This document shows positions 36,582 through 44,380 of a stretch of DNA of 64,000 bases, in pieces. Within the stretch, counting starts at the first letter, position 1; each line of letters opens with the position of its first letter. Source of the stretch: CAYUQT01 sp964446835 (GTDB lineage Bacteria > Planctomycetota > Phycisphaerae > UBA1845 > JAFGLZ01). The notes beneath the pieces are model-generated. The model was not told the origin of the DNA. It was given only the letters and a program-made list of their open reading frames with translations, and searched no databases. Made by a program: the position numbers and the translations under genes. Location of the stretch: the NCBI GenBank assembly GCA_964446835.1, contig CAYUQT010000036.1, positions 29,681 to 93,680 of the forward strand. Direction: 5' to 3'.

Positions 36582-38957
36582 ATGAAGTACAACCGGGCGT
36601 TCCGTACACGGAGCAACATAATGCGACTTCTCAAGTCCCTCGTTCTGGCTGCGTCTGCAATTCTTACGACACCCCCTGCCAACGCAGCCGAGCCCGGTGC
36701 AGCCAAGACCAATACGCCCGTGCCACCCGCTGCACTCATGAAGCATTTCCCGAGCCGAACCCACGCAGTGGTCTGGAGGAACTGGCGGGCGGTGGAACCG
36801 GAGGTGATTGCCCGGGTGCTGGGCACATCCCCCGATACCCTATCTGCCATGGCCCAATCGATGGGTCTGCCCCCCGCCGCACCCATTCCGCCCGAGCAGA
36901 AGACCAAGGGTTACTTCTGGATGACCCTCTGCCGGCGCAACTGGCACCTGCTGCCGATGGACCAACTGGCCACACTGGCCGGCACCTCGCCGGATGCCCT
37001 CATGAACTTCCTTCGCGTCGAGGAGATGGCCAATTGGATCATCCTGGGTGGCTTCAAGCCCGACTGTGAGCCCGTGCGCTACGCCCCGCCGACCGAGGAT
37101 ATCCGGCGACGTGCATCGCGGATCCGAGACATCGTCGAGGAGTCTTTCGGCAGTGAGCTATCACGTCCCGACGAGCCGCGGTTCGCCTTCGTCCAGCGTC
37201 TCAGCCGGCCCAAGACCGGCGCCGCAACACATCGACAACCGGAGATCTCGCGCTTTTCGCCGCGATTCATCTGCTCGTATCTGAAGATCTACGGCGATCC
37301 CCTAATGGACCCGCAGATCGATATGTACCCCGAAGGCCTGCTCCAACGTCTGGCGGAGGTCGGCGTAGATGGTATCTGGCTCTACGGCGTGCTCCGCGAA
37401 CTGGCTCCCGGTGGACAGGCGTTTCCCGAATTCGGCATGGACCACGAGACGCGCCAGGCCAATCTGAGAACGCTCGTGACCCGAGCCAGGCGCCACGGGA
37501 TGGGTGTCTATCTCTACATCAACGAACCCAGGGCCATGACGGCCGACTTCTTCAAGAACCGCCCGGAGATGCGAGGCGTCGGCGATGGGATGTGCACCTC
37601 TCATCCGGCGGTTCGCCGGTGGATGTCGGACGCACTGGCCCACCTGTTCGCTCACGTGCCGGACCTGGCCGGGGTATTTACGATCACCGCCTCGGAGAAC
37701 CAGACAAACTGCGCCTGGTCAGGACGATGGGACCTCTGCCCACGCTGCAAGAGTCGAAGCGGCGCAGAGATCCTCGCGGAAGTCAACGCGGCCATCGAGG
37801 AAGGCGTACACCGCGGAAGCCCATCCGCCAAGGTGATCGCGTGGGACTGGGGCTGGGAACTGGTCAAAGATCCGCTGGAAGTAATCCGCCGGCTGCCGCA
37901 ATCGACATGGCTGATGTCGGTGAGCGAGTGGTCAAAGCCGATATGCCGCGGCGGCGTGAATACGGAGGTTGGCGAATACTCCCTCTCGGCGGTCGGCCCC
38001 GGACCGCGTGCCCTTCGTCATTGGGAGCTTGCCCGTCAGAGGGGCCTCAAGACCATCGCCAAGGTTCAGCTTAACACCTCCTGGGAGCTGGCGTCCCTGC
38101 CGTATCTTCCGGTGATGGACCTCGTGGCACAGCATTGTGCGGGACTTGCGGCCACTCGAATCGACGGCATGATGCTCACTTGGAGCCTCGGCGGATATCC
38201 GTCGGCCAACCTGGAGATCGCGCACCAGTTCAGCCGAAACCCCGATGCCACTATCGATGGCGTTCTCGATGCCGTGGCTCGCGAGCATTTTGGTCCGGAC
38301 GGCGCCCCCCACGCGCGAAAGGCATGGTCCTCGTTCAGTCGCGCCTTTCAGGAGTACCCCTACTCGGGAGCGGTCCTCTACAACAGCCCCGCACAGCTCG
38401 GCCCTGCCAATCTCCTGTATGCGACGCGAACGGGTTGGAAGGCCACGATGGTTGGGTTCCCCTATGATGATCTGCCGGCCTGGTGTCCCCCCTATCCGCC
38501 GGAGGTGTTCGCGGCCCAGTTCCAGAAGGTGGCTGCAGGTTGGCAAATCGGGCTCAGCGAGCTGCGACTGGCCGTGGAAAAGTCCACCGCGGCCCAGCGA
38601 ACCACCGCCCAGGAAGAATATGATTACGCCCAGGCCGCGTGTCTCTACTTCCGAAGCATAGCCAATCAAGTGCGATTCATCCTGGCACGTGACGCCATCG
38701 CCGCCGCCCCCCTCTCCCCCGAAGCCCGGCAGCAGAAGATCGACACGATCGCGAGGATCGTTCAGGATGAGATAGCCGTCGCGCGGAGCCTATACTCGCT
38801 GACGAAGGCCCATTCCTGCATCGGCTTCGAGGCCGCCAGCCAGTACTTCTATCTTCCGCTGGATCTCGTTGAGAAGGTGGTAAGCTGCCGACAGGTCCTC
38901 GACGACCTCGCCGCGAGTGAACCGCCGCTCCTCAACCGTCACCCCGATCGCCCTTGA
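36582..38957 (+). CDS. Uncharacterised exported protein, barrel-like glycosidase candidate
   Basis: This 791-residue protein has a signal peptide (MRLLKSLVLAASAILTT region, ending ANAAEP). The middle part has (beta/alpha)8-like segments: GVDGIWLYGVLREL, GMGVYLYINEPR, GVFTITASENQTNCAW, WDLCPRCKSRSG, VIAWDWGWELV. The NEPR and SENQ acids are possible catalytic residues. The C-terminal 170 residues look helical. I cannot place it in a named family; a GH20/GH84-like or novel glycosidase is possible. AAGGAG before ATG 36582 decides the start. Its last 19 nt overlap the 3' end of the convergent repeat protein gene. Confidence 0.7.
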   Translation: MKYNRAFRTRSNIMRLLKSLVLAASAILTTPPANAAEPGAAKTNTPVPPAALMKHFPSRTHAVVWRNWRAVEPEVIARVLGTSPDTLSAMAQSMGLPPAAPIPPEQKTKGYFWMTLCRRNWHLLPMDQLATLAGTSPDALMNFLRVEEMANWIILGGFKPDCEPVRYAPPTEDIRRRASRIRDIVEESFGSELSRPDEPRFAFVQRLSRPKTGAATHRQPEISRFSPRFICSYLKIYGDPLMDPQIDMYPEGLLQRLAEVGVDGIWLYGVLRELAPGGQAFPEFGMDHETRQANLRTLVTRARRHGMGVYLYINEPRAMTADFFKNRPEMRGVGDGMCTSHPAVRRWMSDALAHLFAHVPDLAGVFTITASENQTNCAWSGRWDLCPRCKSRSGAEILAEVNAAIEEGVHRGSPSAKVIAWDWGWELVKDPLEVIRRLPQSTWLMSVSEWSKPICRGGVNTEVGEYSLSAVGPGPRALRHWELARQRGLKTIAKVQLNTSWELASLPYLPVMDLVAQHCAGLAATRIDGMMLTWSLGGYPSANLEIAHQFSRNPDATIDGVLDAVAREHFGPDGAPHARKAWSSFSRAFQEYPYSGAVLYNSPAQLGPANLLYATRTGWKATMVGFPYDDLPAWCPPYPPEVFAAQFQKVAAGWQIGLSELRLAVEKSTAAQRTTAQEEYDYAQAACLYFRSIANQVRFILARDAIAAAPLSPEARQQKIDTIARIVQDEIAVARSLYSLTKAHSCIGFEAASQYFYLPLDLVEKVVSCRQVLDDLAASEPPLLNRHPDRP

Positions 38958-41014
38958 CGGGCTTGGCGTCGGCGAGTGCCCAGGACCATTGCCCCCAGAA
39001 GCACCATGAGCGGAACGGGTGCAGCCGCCGCGCAGCATGGACCCGGTTCACCCGTTGGGGCAAACTCCACGGTCACCGTCCGGCGTCCCGTCATGGTGAC
39101 CGTGTTCGTATTGGCCGTCGAAGTATCGTTGTCGGTCCCTGTCCAAACGCTCACACGATAGCTTGTGTCAGGCGTGGCCACGAGTTCTACCACCGTGCCG
39201 CCAATATGCGACCCGCTGGAGGGGTAGAGACTCCCATGCCCTCCCACGACGCTGGTGGTCAACGTGTACAGCCCGTAGTGCAGGATCGTTCCACCCAGAC
39301 CCACGGCGATCGCGTCGCTCGCCCCGTCTCCCCACACGCCTCGGAGCCCCTGCGTCGTCCCGCTGGTCATAGCCGACCAGCTCGATCCGTCGTATCGCAG
39401 GATCGTACCCGCCCCCCCCACCGCAAAGGCCGACGCCGATCCGCTACCCCAGACCCCATAGAACGGCTGCGTGGTCCCGGTCGTCATCCCCGTCCATGAC
39501 GAACCGTCATAGTGCCGGATCGTGCCGCCGTCTCCCACGATGTAGAAATCACTCGACCCGGTCCCCCAGATTCCATGCAAGGAATGCACCGCCCCGCTGG
39601 CCATGGCCGACCAGTCCAGACCGTTGAAATGCAGGACGGTTCCGTTGTTGCCCACGGCGAAGACATTGATCGGCCCGCTGCCCCATATGGCGTTGAGCGA
39701 CTGCGCCGTCCCGCTCGTCATCGCCGACCAGTCCGTCCCGTCGTAATGCCTTATGAGCCCCCCGGAGCCCACCACAAACACACTCGTCGAACTATGGGCC
39801 CAAACACCCCTGAGGTCCCACAGGGTGCCGCTCGCCATGGCCGACCAGTTCGTGCCGTCATAGCGCACCACTATCCCGCCGTCCCCCACGGCAAAGACGT
39901 CGCTGGGCCCAAGTCCCCAGACGCCGTGCAACGCATGCGTCGTGCCGCTCGTCATGGCCGACCACGCCGACCCGTTGAAGTGGAGGATCGTCCCACCTTG
40001 CCCCACCGCAAACATGTCATTCGGTCCGCTCGCCCACACGCCTTCGAGGTCCTGCATCGGACCGGTTGTCATGGACGACCAGCCTGATCCGTTCTGACGG
40101 AGGATGGCCCCACTCTGACCCACCACGAACACATCGTTCGAAGCACTCCCCCAGATGCCAAGCAGGTCCTGTGTTGTGCCGCTCGTCCTCGTCAGCCAGC
40201 CCAGCCCATCGTAGTACAGAATCCTCCCGTCCCAGCCGACGGCATAGACCTCGGACGACGTGATGGCCCGGACGCCCCGCAGGTTCTCCGTGACCCGGCT
40301 CGTCATCGCCAGCCAGCCCACCCCGTTGTAGTGCAGAATCGTCCCCGCGTTCCCGACAACGAAGACGTCGGTCGCACCCGTCCCCCCCACACCGCCGAGA
40401 AGTTCCGCAGTTCCACTGATCACTGCCGACCAGTGCGTCCCGTTGTAGCGCCGAATCGTACCGGCGGCGCAAACCGCATAAACGTTGTCGGAACTGGTCC
40501 CCCATACACCATACAGCCACTCTGCCGTACCGCTCGTCATGGCCGACCAACTCAATCCGTCGTAGTGCAGAATCGTGCCGGCAGCCCCCACGACGAAGAC
40601 ATCGCTCCCGCTACTGCCCCACACCGCACTGAGAGCAGCCGCCGATGAGGAAGTCATGGCCGACCAGCTTGACCCGTTGTATCGCAGAATCGTTCCGCTA
40701 GCACCCACAGCAAACACGTCGCCGGACCCGGCACCCCAAACGCCGCAGAGGTTCTGTGTCGTCCCGCTCGCCATGACCGACCATTGGGAACCGTCGTAGT
40801 GCAGGATGGTACCGCACTCCCCCACGGCAAACGCATCATTCGGACCGCTGTTCCACACACTGTTCAAGCGGTTGCCCTGTGGCAGCGGATTCACCCACGA
40901 CCAGTCCGCCGCACGAGCCGCACCCCCTGAAGCCCAGGCGATACAGGCAAGCCACGCCCCAAGACCACCGACCCACGACCAACGCCCTGTCCTCTCGGAC
41001 ATCTCGTCGAACAT
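38939..41014 (-). CDS. Exported 39-residue tandem-repeat propeller protein
   Basis: This is a 691-residue protein. After a signal peptide (ending near AARAADW) come 13 full and one partial copy of a 39-residue unit built on DVFAVG, GTILHYDG, WSAMTSGTT and a closing L.GVWG. Then follow an InlB-B-like or Flg_new-type repeat (LTTSVVGGHGSLYPSSG to RTVTVEFA) and a C-terminal anchor: GPCC, a hydrophobic stretch and an Arg-rich end, like MYXO-CTERM-type sorting tails. It is probably a cell-surface protein with a ligand-binding role. GGGAGG 8 nt before ATG 41014 fixes the start; longer starts at 41071 lack a site. Its 3' end overlaps the convergent gene by 19 nt. Confidence 0.85.
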   Translation of the reverse strand: MFDEMSERTGRWSWVGGLGAWLACIAWASGGAARAADWSWVNPLPQGNRLNSVWNSGPNDAFAVGECGTILHYDGSQWSVMASGTTQNLCGVWGAGSGDVFAVGASGTILRYNGSSWSAMTSSSAAALSAVWGSSGSDVFVVGAAGTILHYDGLSWSAMTSGTAEWLYGVWGTSSDNVYAVCAAGTIRRYNGTHWSAVISGTAELLGGVGGTGATDVFVVGNAGTILHYNGVGWLAMTSRVTENLRGVRAITSSEVYAVGWDGRILYYDGLGWLTRTSGTTQDLLGIWGSASNDVFVVGQSGAILRQNGSGWSSMTTGPMQDLEGVWASGPNDMFAVGQGGTILHFNGSAWSAMTSGTTHALHGVWGLGPSDVFAVGDGGIVVRYDGTNWSAMASGTLWDLRGVWAHSSTSVFVVGSGGLIRHYDGTDWSAMTSGTAQSLNAIWGSGPINVFAVGNNGTVLHFNGLDWSAMASGAVHSLHGIWGTGSSDFYIVGDGGTIRHYDGSSWTGMTTGTTQPFYGVWGSGSASAFAVGGAGTILRYDGSSWSAMTSGTTQGLRGVWGDGASDAIAVGLGGTILHYGLYTLTTSVVGGHGSLYPSSGSHIGGTVVELVATPDTSYRVSVWTGTDNDTSTANTNTVTMTGRRTVTVEFAPTGEPGPCCAAAAPVPLMVLLGAMVLGTRRRQARQGRSG
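39275..40867 (-). repeat. Tandem 117-bp coding repeats, 13 full plus one partial copy
   Basis: The repeats run without gaps, each exactly 39 codons long, and end in a 24-codon partial copy before the C-terminal region. The DNA copies diverge but keep the same frame and length, so unequal exchange could change the copy number. Fourteen units suggest two seven-bladed propellers or one larger ring. Confidence 0.9.
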
Positions 41015-41095
41015 GGTCCGATCCTCCCGGCCCCCTTCCGCTATCTTCGTCATCACCGCTGTGTGAGACATTCCCCTTCTGACAGCAGTCCGCCG

Positions 41096-42676
41096 TCATT
41101 CGAAATCCAGACCGTAGAGCTTCGCCTTTTCCAGTTGGAATCGCAGGTAGATGTACTCACCATCCTTGTACCCGAGTTCATCCGTGCCCTTCCAGGCGAC
41201 GACCGCTCGGAACTGGTCGCCGATGATCGGCTTTGCGTCGCCGAACGTTCGGCCCGCAATCGGTTGGCCGTTCTGACCCACAACTTCCACCAGGATACTC
41301 CCGGCCCGTTGCGTCAGTGCATTGATCCGCAGCCGGCGCCCCGGGGGCACGAAACCGACCGTGGCGAACTCGCCGCGATCCACGGCCTCCAGCGCGACCA
41401 GCCGTCCCTTCGGCCAGACGGCATAACCCGTCTGGAACTTCCATTGTCCCCGCGGATACTTGTGCGTAAAGATATACCCCGTATATGGCAGCACGAAATC
41501 ACCGTTCGGCAGCTCGACCAGGTTCGGCGAGGCAAACAGGCAGCCGCCGTCCCACGCGCCGAACGGCCCCGTCTTCAACACCGGCTCGCCGGGCAGCCAC
41601 TGCCAGATCCGGCCGTTGTGACTCGATGCCATGATGACGCTGCACGAATCGTCACTGGTGTGCCAGACGGTGGGAAAGAGCAGATGCTGGTCCGGCGCGC
41701 CGGGGATCGTGGTCTTGCAGTTGGTATAGAGCGTGTCCGACGGCAGAAGGCCGCACCCGGGCTCCAGAATGACGCTCGAAAGCGGAAACTCGCGGAAGTT
41801 GCCGCTCTCGGTCCGACCGATGGACCGCCGCCCCACGTTGAGCCACCGCATACCCCGCTCGTCAGGACACCGCTCCGCCATGGGGCCGACCATCCAATTT
41901 CGCGTATAGACGACGTACCTGCGGAGCTGTTGATCGTAGTGGGCCACGACCTGCGTATCGCAATGCTCGATCGACAGCGGAAAGTCCAGCCGGCGCCAGC
42001 GGAACCCGTCCGGTGACACCGCCCCCAGAACACCGAAGTGCTTGCCCACATCGGCCCGCCACGCCCGATGTTCATAGGCATCGGGGCGACGCTTGCGGAA
42101 CTCCTCGACGACCTTGGGATCGACCTCACCCTCGCTGACCGCCTTGAACCGCTCCTCGGGCGGGCCGGCCGGGTCGATGAACACGGTCCCCGGTCCCGTT
42201 TCAAGAAGGTTGTTGTTCTTGTTGCCGCCGAACTCGACGAGGCCGAGATTCGGCCGCTCCCATGTCATGCCGTCCTTCGACTCGAAGTAACAGGCGTACT
42301 TCCGCCCGTCGGCCGCCTGCGAGCCACCCCACCCCTTGTACCTCCCGTCGTGATGGATCAGCGTGCCGATGTTGACGCCCTTACCCTCCCAGGGACGCTC
42401 GAAGCCGATGATCGGACCCACCTTCTGCGCCGGCTCCACGACGATCCGAATGCCGTGGGGGTAGTCGTGTCGCCTGAAATGAGCGCCCCAGGGCCCCTGC
42501 GCGCCGACCACCGACACGCCGTTGCCCTTGTCGTCCACCCACGAGAAGCTGCCCGGCCGAACGTAGTACCAGCTCGCAAACACCATGCGTTTGCCGGCCA
42601 GTGCATAGGGCTCGCCGGTCTTCGCCTCTGCCGACAGGGCCATCGCCGACGCGGCCAACGCAATGTACATGATCAT
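41096..42676 (-). CDS. Uncharacterised exported beta-propeller, glycosidase-like
   Basis: This 526-residue protein starts with a short signal peptide (MIMYIALAASAMALSAEA). The body suggests a five-bladed propeller like GH32/43/68 or related families: WSWVDDKGNGVSV-type first blade, YFESKDGMTWERPNL, GAVSPDGFRW, SHNGRIWQWLP, GGCLFASPNLVELPNGDFVLPYTG, then a C-terminal beta-sandwich (LEAVDRGEFATVGFV). Repeated SxDGxxW phrases recall Asp-box-like turns. I cannot name the family or the catalytic acids with confidence. AAGGAG lies 8 nt before the ATG. It lies 82 nt beyond the start of the repeat-protein gene, on the same strand. Confidence 0.72.
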   Translation of the reverse strand: MIMYIALAASAMALSAEAKTGEPYALAGKRMVFASWYYVRPGSFSWVDDKGNGVSVVGAQGPWGAHFRRHDYPHGIRIVVEPAQKVGPIIGFERPWEGKGVNIGTLIHHDGRYKGWGGSQAADGRKYACYFESKDGMTWERPNLGLVEFGGNKNNNLLETGPGTVFIDPAGPPEERFKAVSEGEVDPKVVEEFRKRRPDAYEHRAWRADVGKHFGVLGAVSPDGFRWRRLDFPLSIEHCDTQVVAHYDQQLRRYVVYTRNWMVGPMAERCPDERGMRWLNVGRRSIGRTESGNFREFPLSSVILEPGCGLLPSDTLYTNCKTTIPGAPDQHLLFPTVWHTSDDSCSVIMASSHNGRIWQWLPGEPVLKTGPFGAWDGGCLFASPNLVELPNGDFVLPYTGYIFTHKYPRGQWKFQTGYAVWPKGRLVALEAVDRGEFATVGFVPPGRRLRINALTQRAGSILVEVVGQNGQPIAGRTFGDAKPIIGDQFRAVVAWKGTDELGYKDGEYIYLRFQLEKAKLYGLDFE

Positions 42677-42935
42677 GATGTGGACTCCTTTGTCTCAGCT
42701 ACACGGAAGAGCACTGATGGGGCGCCCGCCCCATCGGACGGACCCAACGACACGATCGCGAAGACGCCACAACTCCCAGGGGGCAGAACCCAGGTGCCAT
42801 GCTGCCTCGTAGATACACGATCCCGCCCTGCTCGTCGAGGCATGCGGGCCGAGGTTTGAATTCCGCTATGGCAGCGGGCGAGAGGCACTCACCACACACC
42901 TGCATGTGCCGTTGTCGTTACAAGCGACACCGCCG

Positions 42936-43691
42936 CTATGTAGCAATGGCCCCGACGCAGAGGAAGCTCTCGAAGGTGTCTTTCGTGTGATGATGAAACC
43001 GGTAGAGCTGAATTCTGAACCCCGCCCGTTCGATCTCCTTCAGGATGTCCCTCCAGTGGCCGAAGTGGCGGGTTGGCAGGGCGGAACGCCCCCCGATCTG
43101 CCGCGAGCCCCCATACTGCCCCGCACGCTCTGTGAAGGCATAGACCGTCTGACCCACTATCTTCTGATTCTTCAGAACCCGCGATGCCACCTCGCGATTC
43201 ACCGGACCGCACATCGTCATCACCACCAGCACCCCGCCCGATCCAACCAGTCGCCGGGCGTTACTGAGGAATCTCGATCGGTCCTCGGCTTCGGTGATGC
43301 AGTGCAGGCAGTGGCCGTCGACGACCAGATCGCAGGTGCCCAGTGTACGTGCCGGCGGTCCGCAGAGGTCGCGAACGACGTAGCAAATATCCATGCCGTT
43401 CGACTGCTCGCGGGCCATCGTGATGGCCGTCCTGCTGACATCCACACCGAGTCCCGTGAACGCGCGTCGCCGGCATATCCAGCGGACAATCGGCCCCGAT
43501 CCGCAGCCCAGTTCGACCACCCTGCCCGTCTTCGGCGCCCACGGCTGCGCCAGCACATCCTGAAGGAATCGCACCGTGTCCGGGTCGATCTCGCTGCGAG
43601 GGCCCGTGGTCTGAATGGCATTCCAACACTTCAGACCCTTCGCCCTGAGTCTCCGGTAGCCGATCTCGTGTGCCGTATAGGCCTTCTTCAT
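42936..43691 (-). CDS. SAM-dependent methyltransferase (class I)
   Basis: This protein of about 251 residues has motif I VVELGCGSG near residue 60, an acidic end of strand 2 (LGVDVS), motif II-like CDLVVDGHCLHCI and a late helix-rich part. Class I methyltransferases transfer a methyl group from SAM; the acceptor (small molecule, lipid, protein) is unknown. The start is ATG 43691, with AAGGAA upstream; the 113-residue extension to 44030 reads through a hairpin and terminator and is non-coding. A gap of 259 nt separates its stop from the gene at 42676. Confidence 0.8.
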   Translation of the reverse strand: MKKAYTAHEIGYRRLRAKGLKCWNAIQTTGPRSEIDPDTVRFLQDVLAQPWAPKTGRVVELGCGSGPIVRWICRRRAFTGLGVDVSRTAITMAREQSNGMDICYVVRDLCGPPARTLGTCDLVVDGHCLHCITEAEDRSRFLSNARRLVGSGGVLVVMTMCGPVNREVASRVLKNQKIVGQTVYAFTERAGQYGGSRQIGGRSALPTRHFGHWRDILKEIERAGFRIQLYRFHHHTKDTFESFLCVGAIAT

Positions 43692-43990
43692 GTTGCCCCG
43701 TTCCTTATCTGCCCTGGCCACCCACAGTCTCCCTCGCGAGCCAACACAACCCCGCAGCCGTTTTACCGGCATGGAACGTCTGAACGCAATCTCGCCGGAG
43801 GACGAAATCGACACGGCGAAATCGTGCCTCAGCCGGCCCCACAGAGGTCTCAACTGCTCAGCGGTTATGGTGAGCCGCTCGAAGACATCAAGTCCCGCAT
43901 ACGGACGGCCCAGTTCAAGAATGCTCTTGCAGGTGAAAACGACGTTATGCGGCAACGTGCGACGCCGTGCGACAACAGTAAGCACACCCC

Positions 43991-44026
43991 AGAAAAACAA
44001 AGGCCGCGGTGGAGGGAACCGCGGCC
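43991..44026 (-). terminator. Intrinsic terminator reading leftwards
   Basis: The stem is a perfect 9 bp (GGCCGCGGT at 44002-44010 with ACCGCGGCC at 44018-44026, loop of 7). On the minus strand it is followed by a T-rich run, TTTGTTTTTCT. It lies about 355 nt after the stop at 44381 and about 300 nt before the methyltransferase start. Confidence 0.85.
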
Positions 44027-44190
44027 ACAAGCATTTCGCTGAGCGTCGGATTCTGGTTTACCGCTCAGCGGTACTGGCAAAGGGTTTGGGGTCTCTTGTG
44101 CTCTTCAGATTGTACGACCGTGCCTGGCCGCGGTTCGCGCACCCTGTGATTTTTTCCGCCCCCCGGCAATCGGCCCATCACAGAGGCCAC
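43991..44190 (-). ncRNA. Candidate small RNA or long 3' UTR
   Basis: On the minus strand, three inverted repeats follow each other before a terminator: CTGTGAT and ATCACAG (44144-44150 and 44177-44183), GCTGAGCG and CGCTCAGC (44038-44045 and 44062-44069), and the terminator stem at 44002-44026. It begins about 190 nt after the stop of the phosphatase-like gene and ends in a terminator, so it is either a separate small RNA or that gene's 3' UTR. I found no match to 6S, SRP, RNase P or tmRNA signatures. Confidence 0.4.
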
Positions 44191-44380
44191 CTTTCGAAAC
44201 CGACCGATCAGCAATCAACTCGTAAAAATAAGACTGACAGATGCTTACATACGATCCATGCCATACACACTACTTTAGGCATGCATCGTCCCAGAGTTGG
44301 ACGCCGTATGTGTGTGGTGCTATTGCCCCTACCCCCGAGACCAGAGAGGCCCAGCGAGCAAGACTACCCACGGTATCGCA

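Larger units (their letters stand above)
43692..44380. other. Gene-free stretch with hairpins and a terminator
   Basis: No protein of recognisable quality is encoded in these 689 bases. The left 300 bases would hold the methyltransferase promoter. Positions 43991-44190 contain a minus-strand hairpin terminator and at least two other inverted repeats. Positions 44220-44300 are comparatively AT-rich. See the candidate RNA and terminator entries. Confidence 0.6.

Noticed and set aside
39275..40867. Regular 117-bp repeats considered as CRISPR or a satellite array
   Set aside because: The units have no spacers, stay in one reading frame and encode a coherent repeat protein.
44130..44142. GGTTCGCGCACC as part of a tRNA T-arm
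   Set aside because: No matching D arm, anticodon arm or acceptor stem can be drawn around it.
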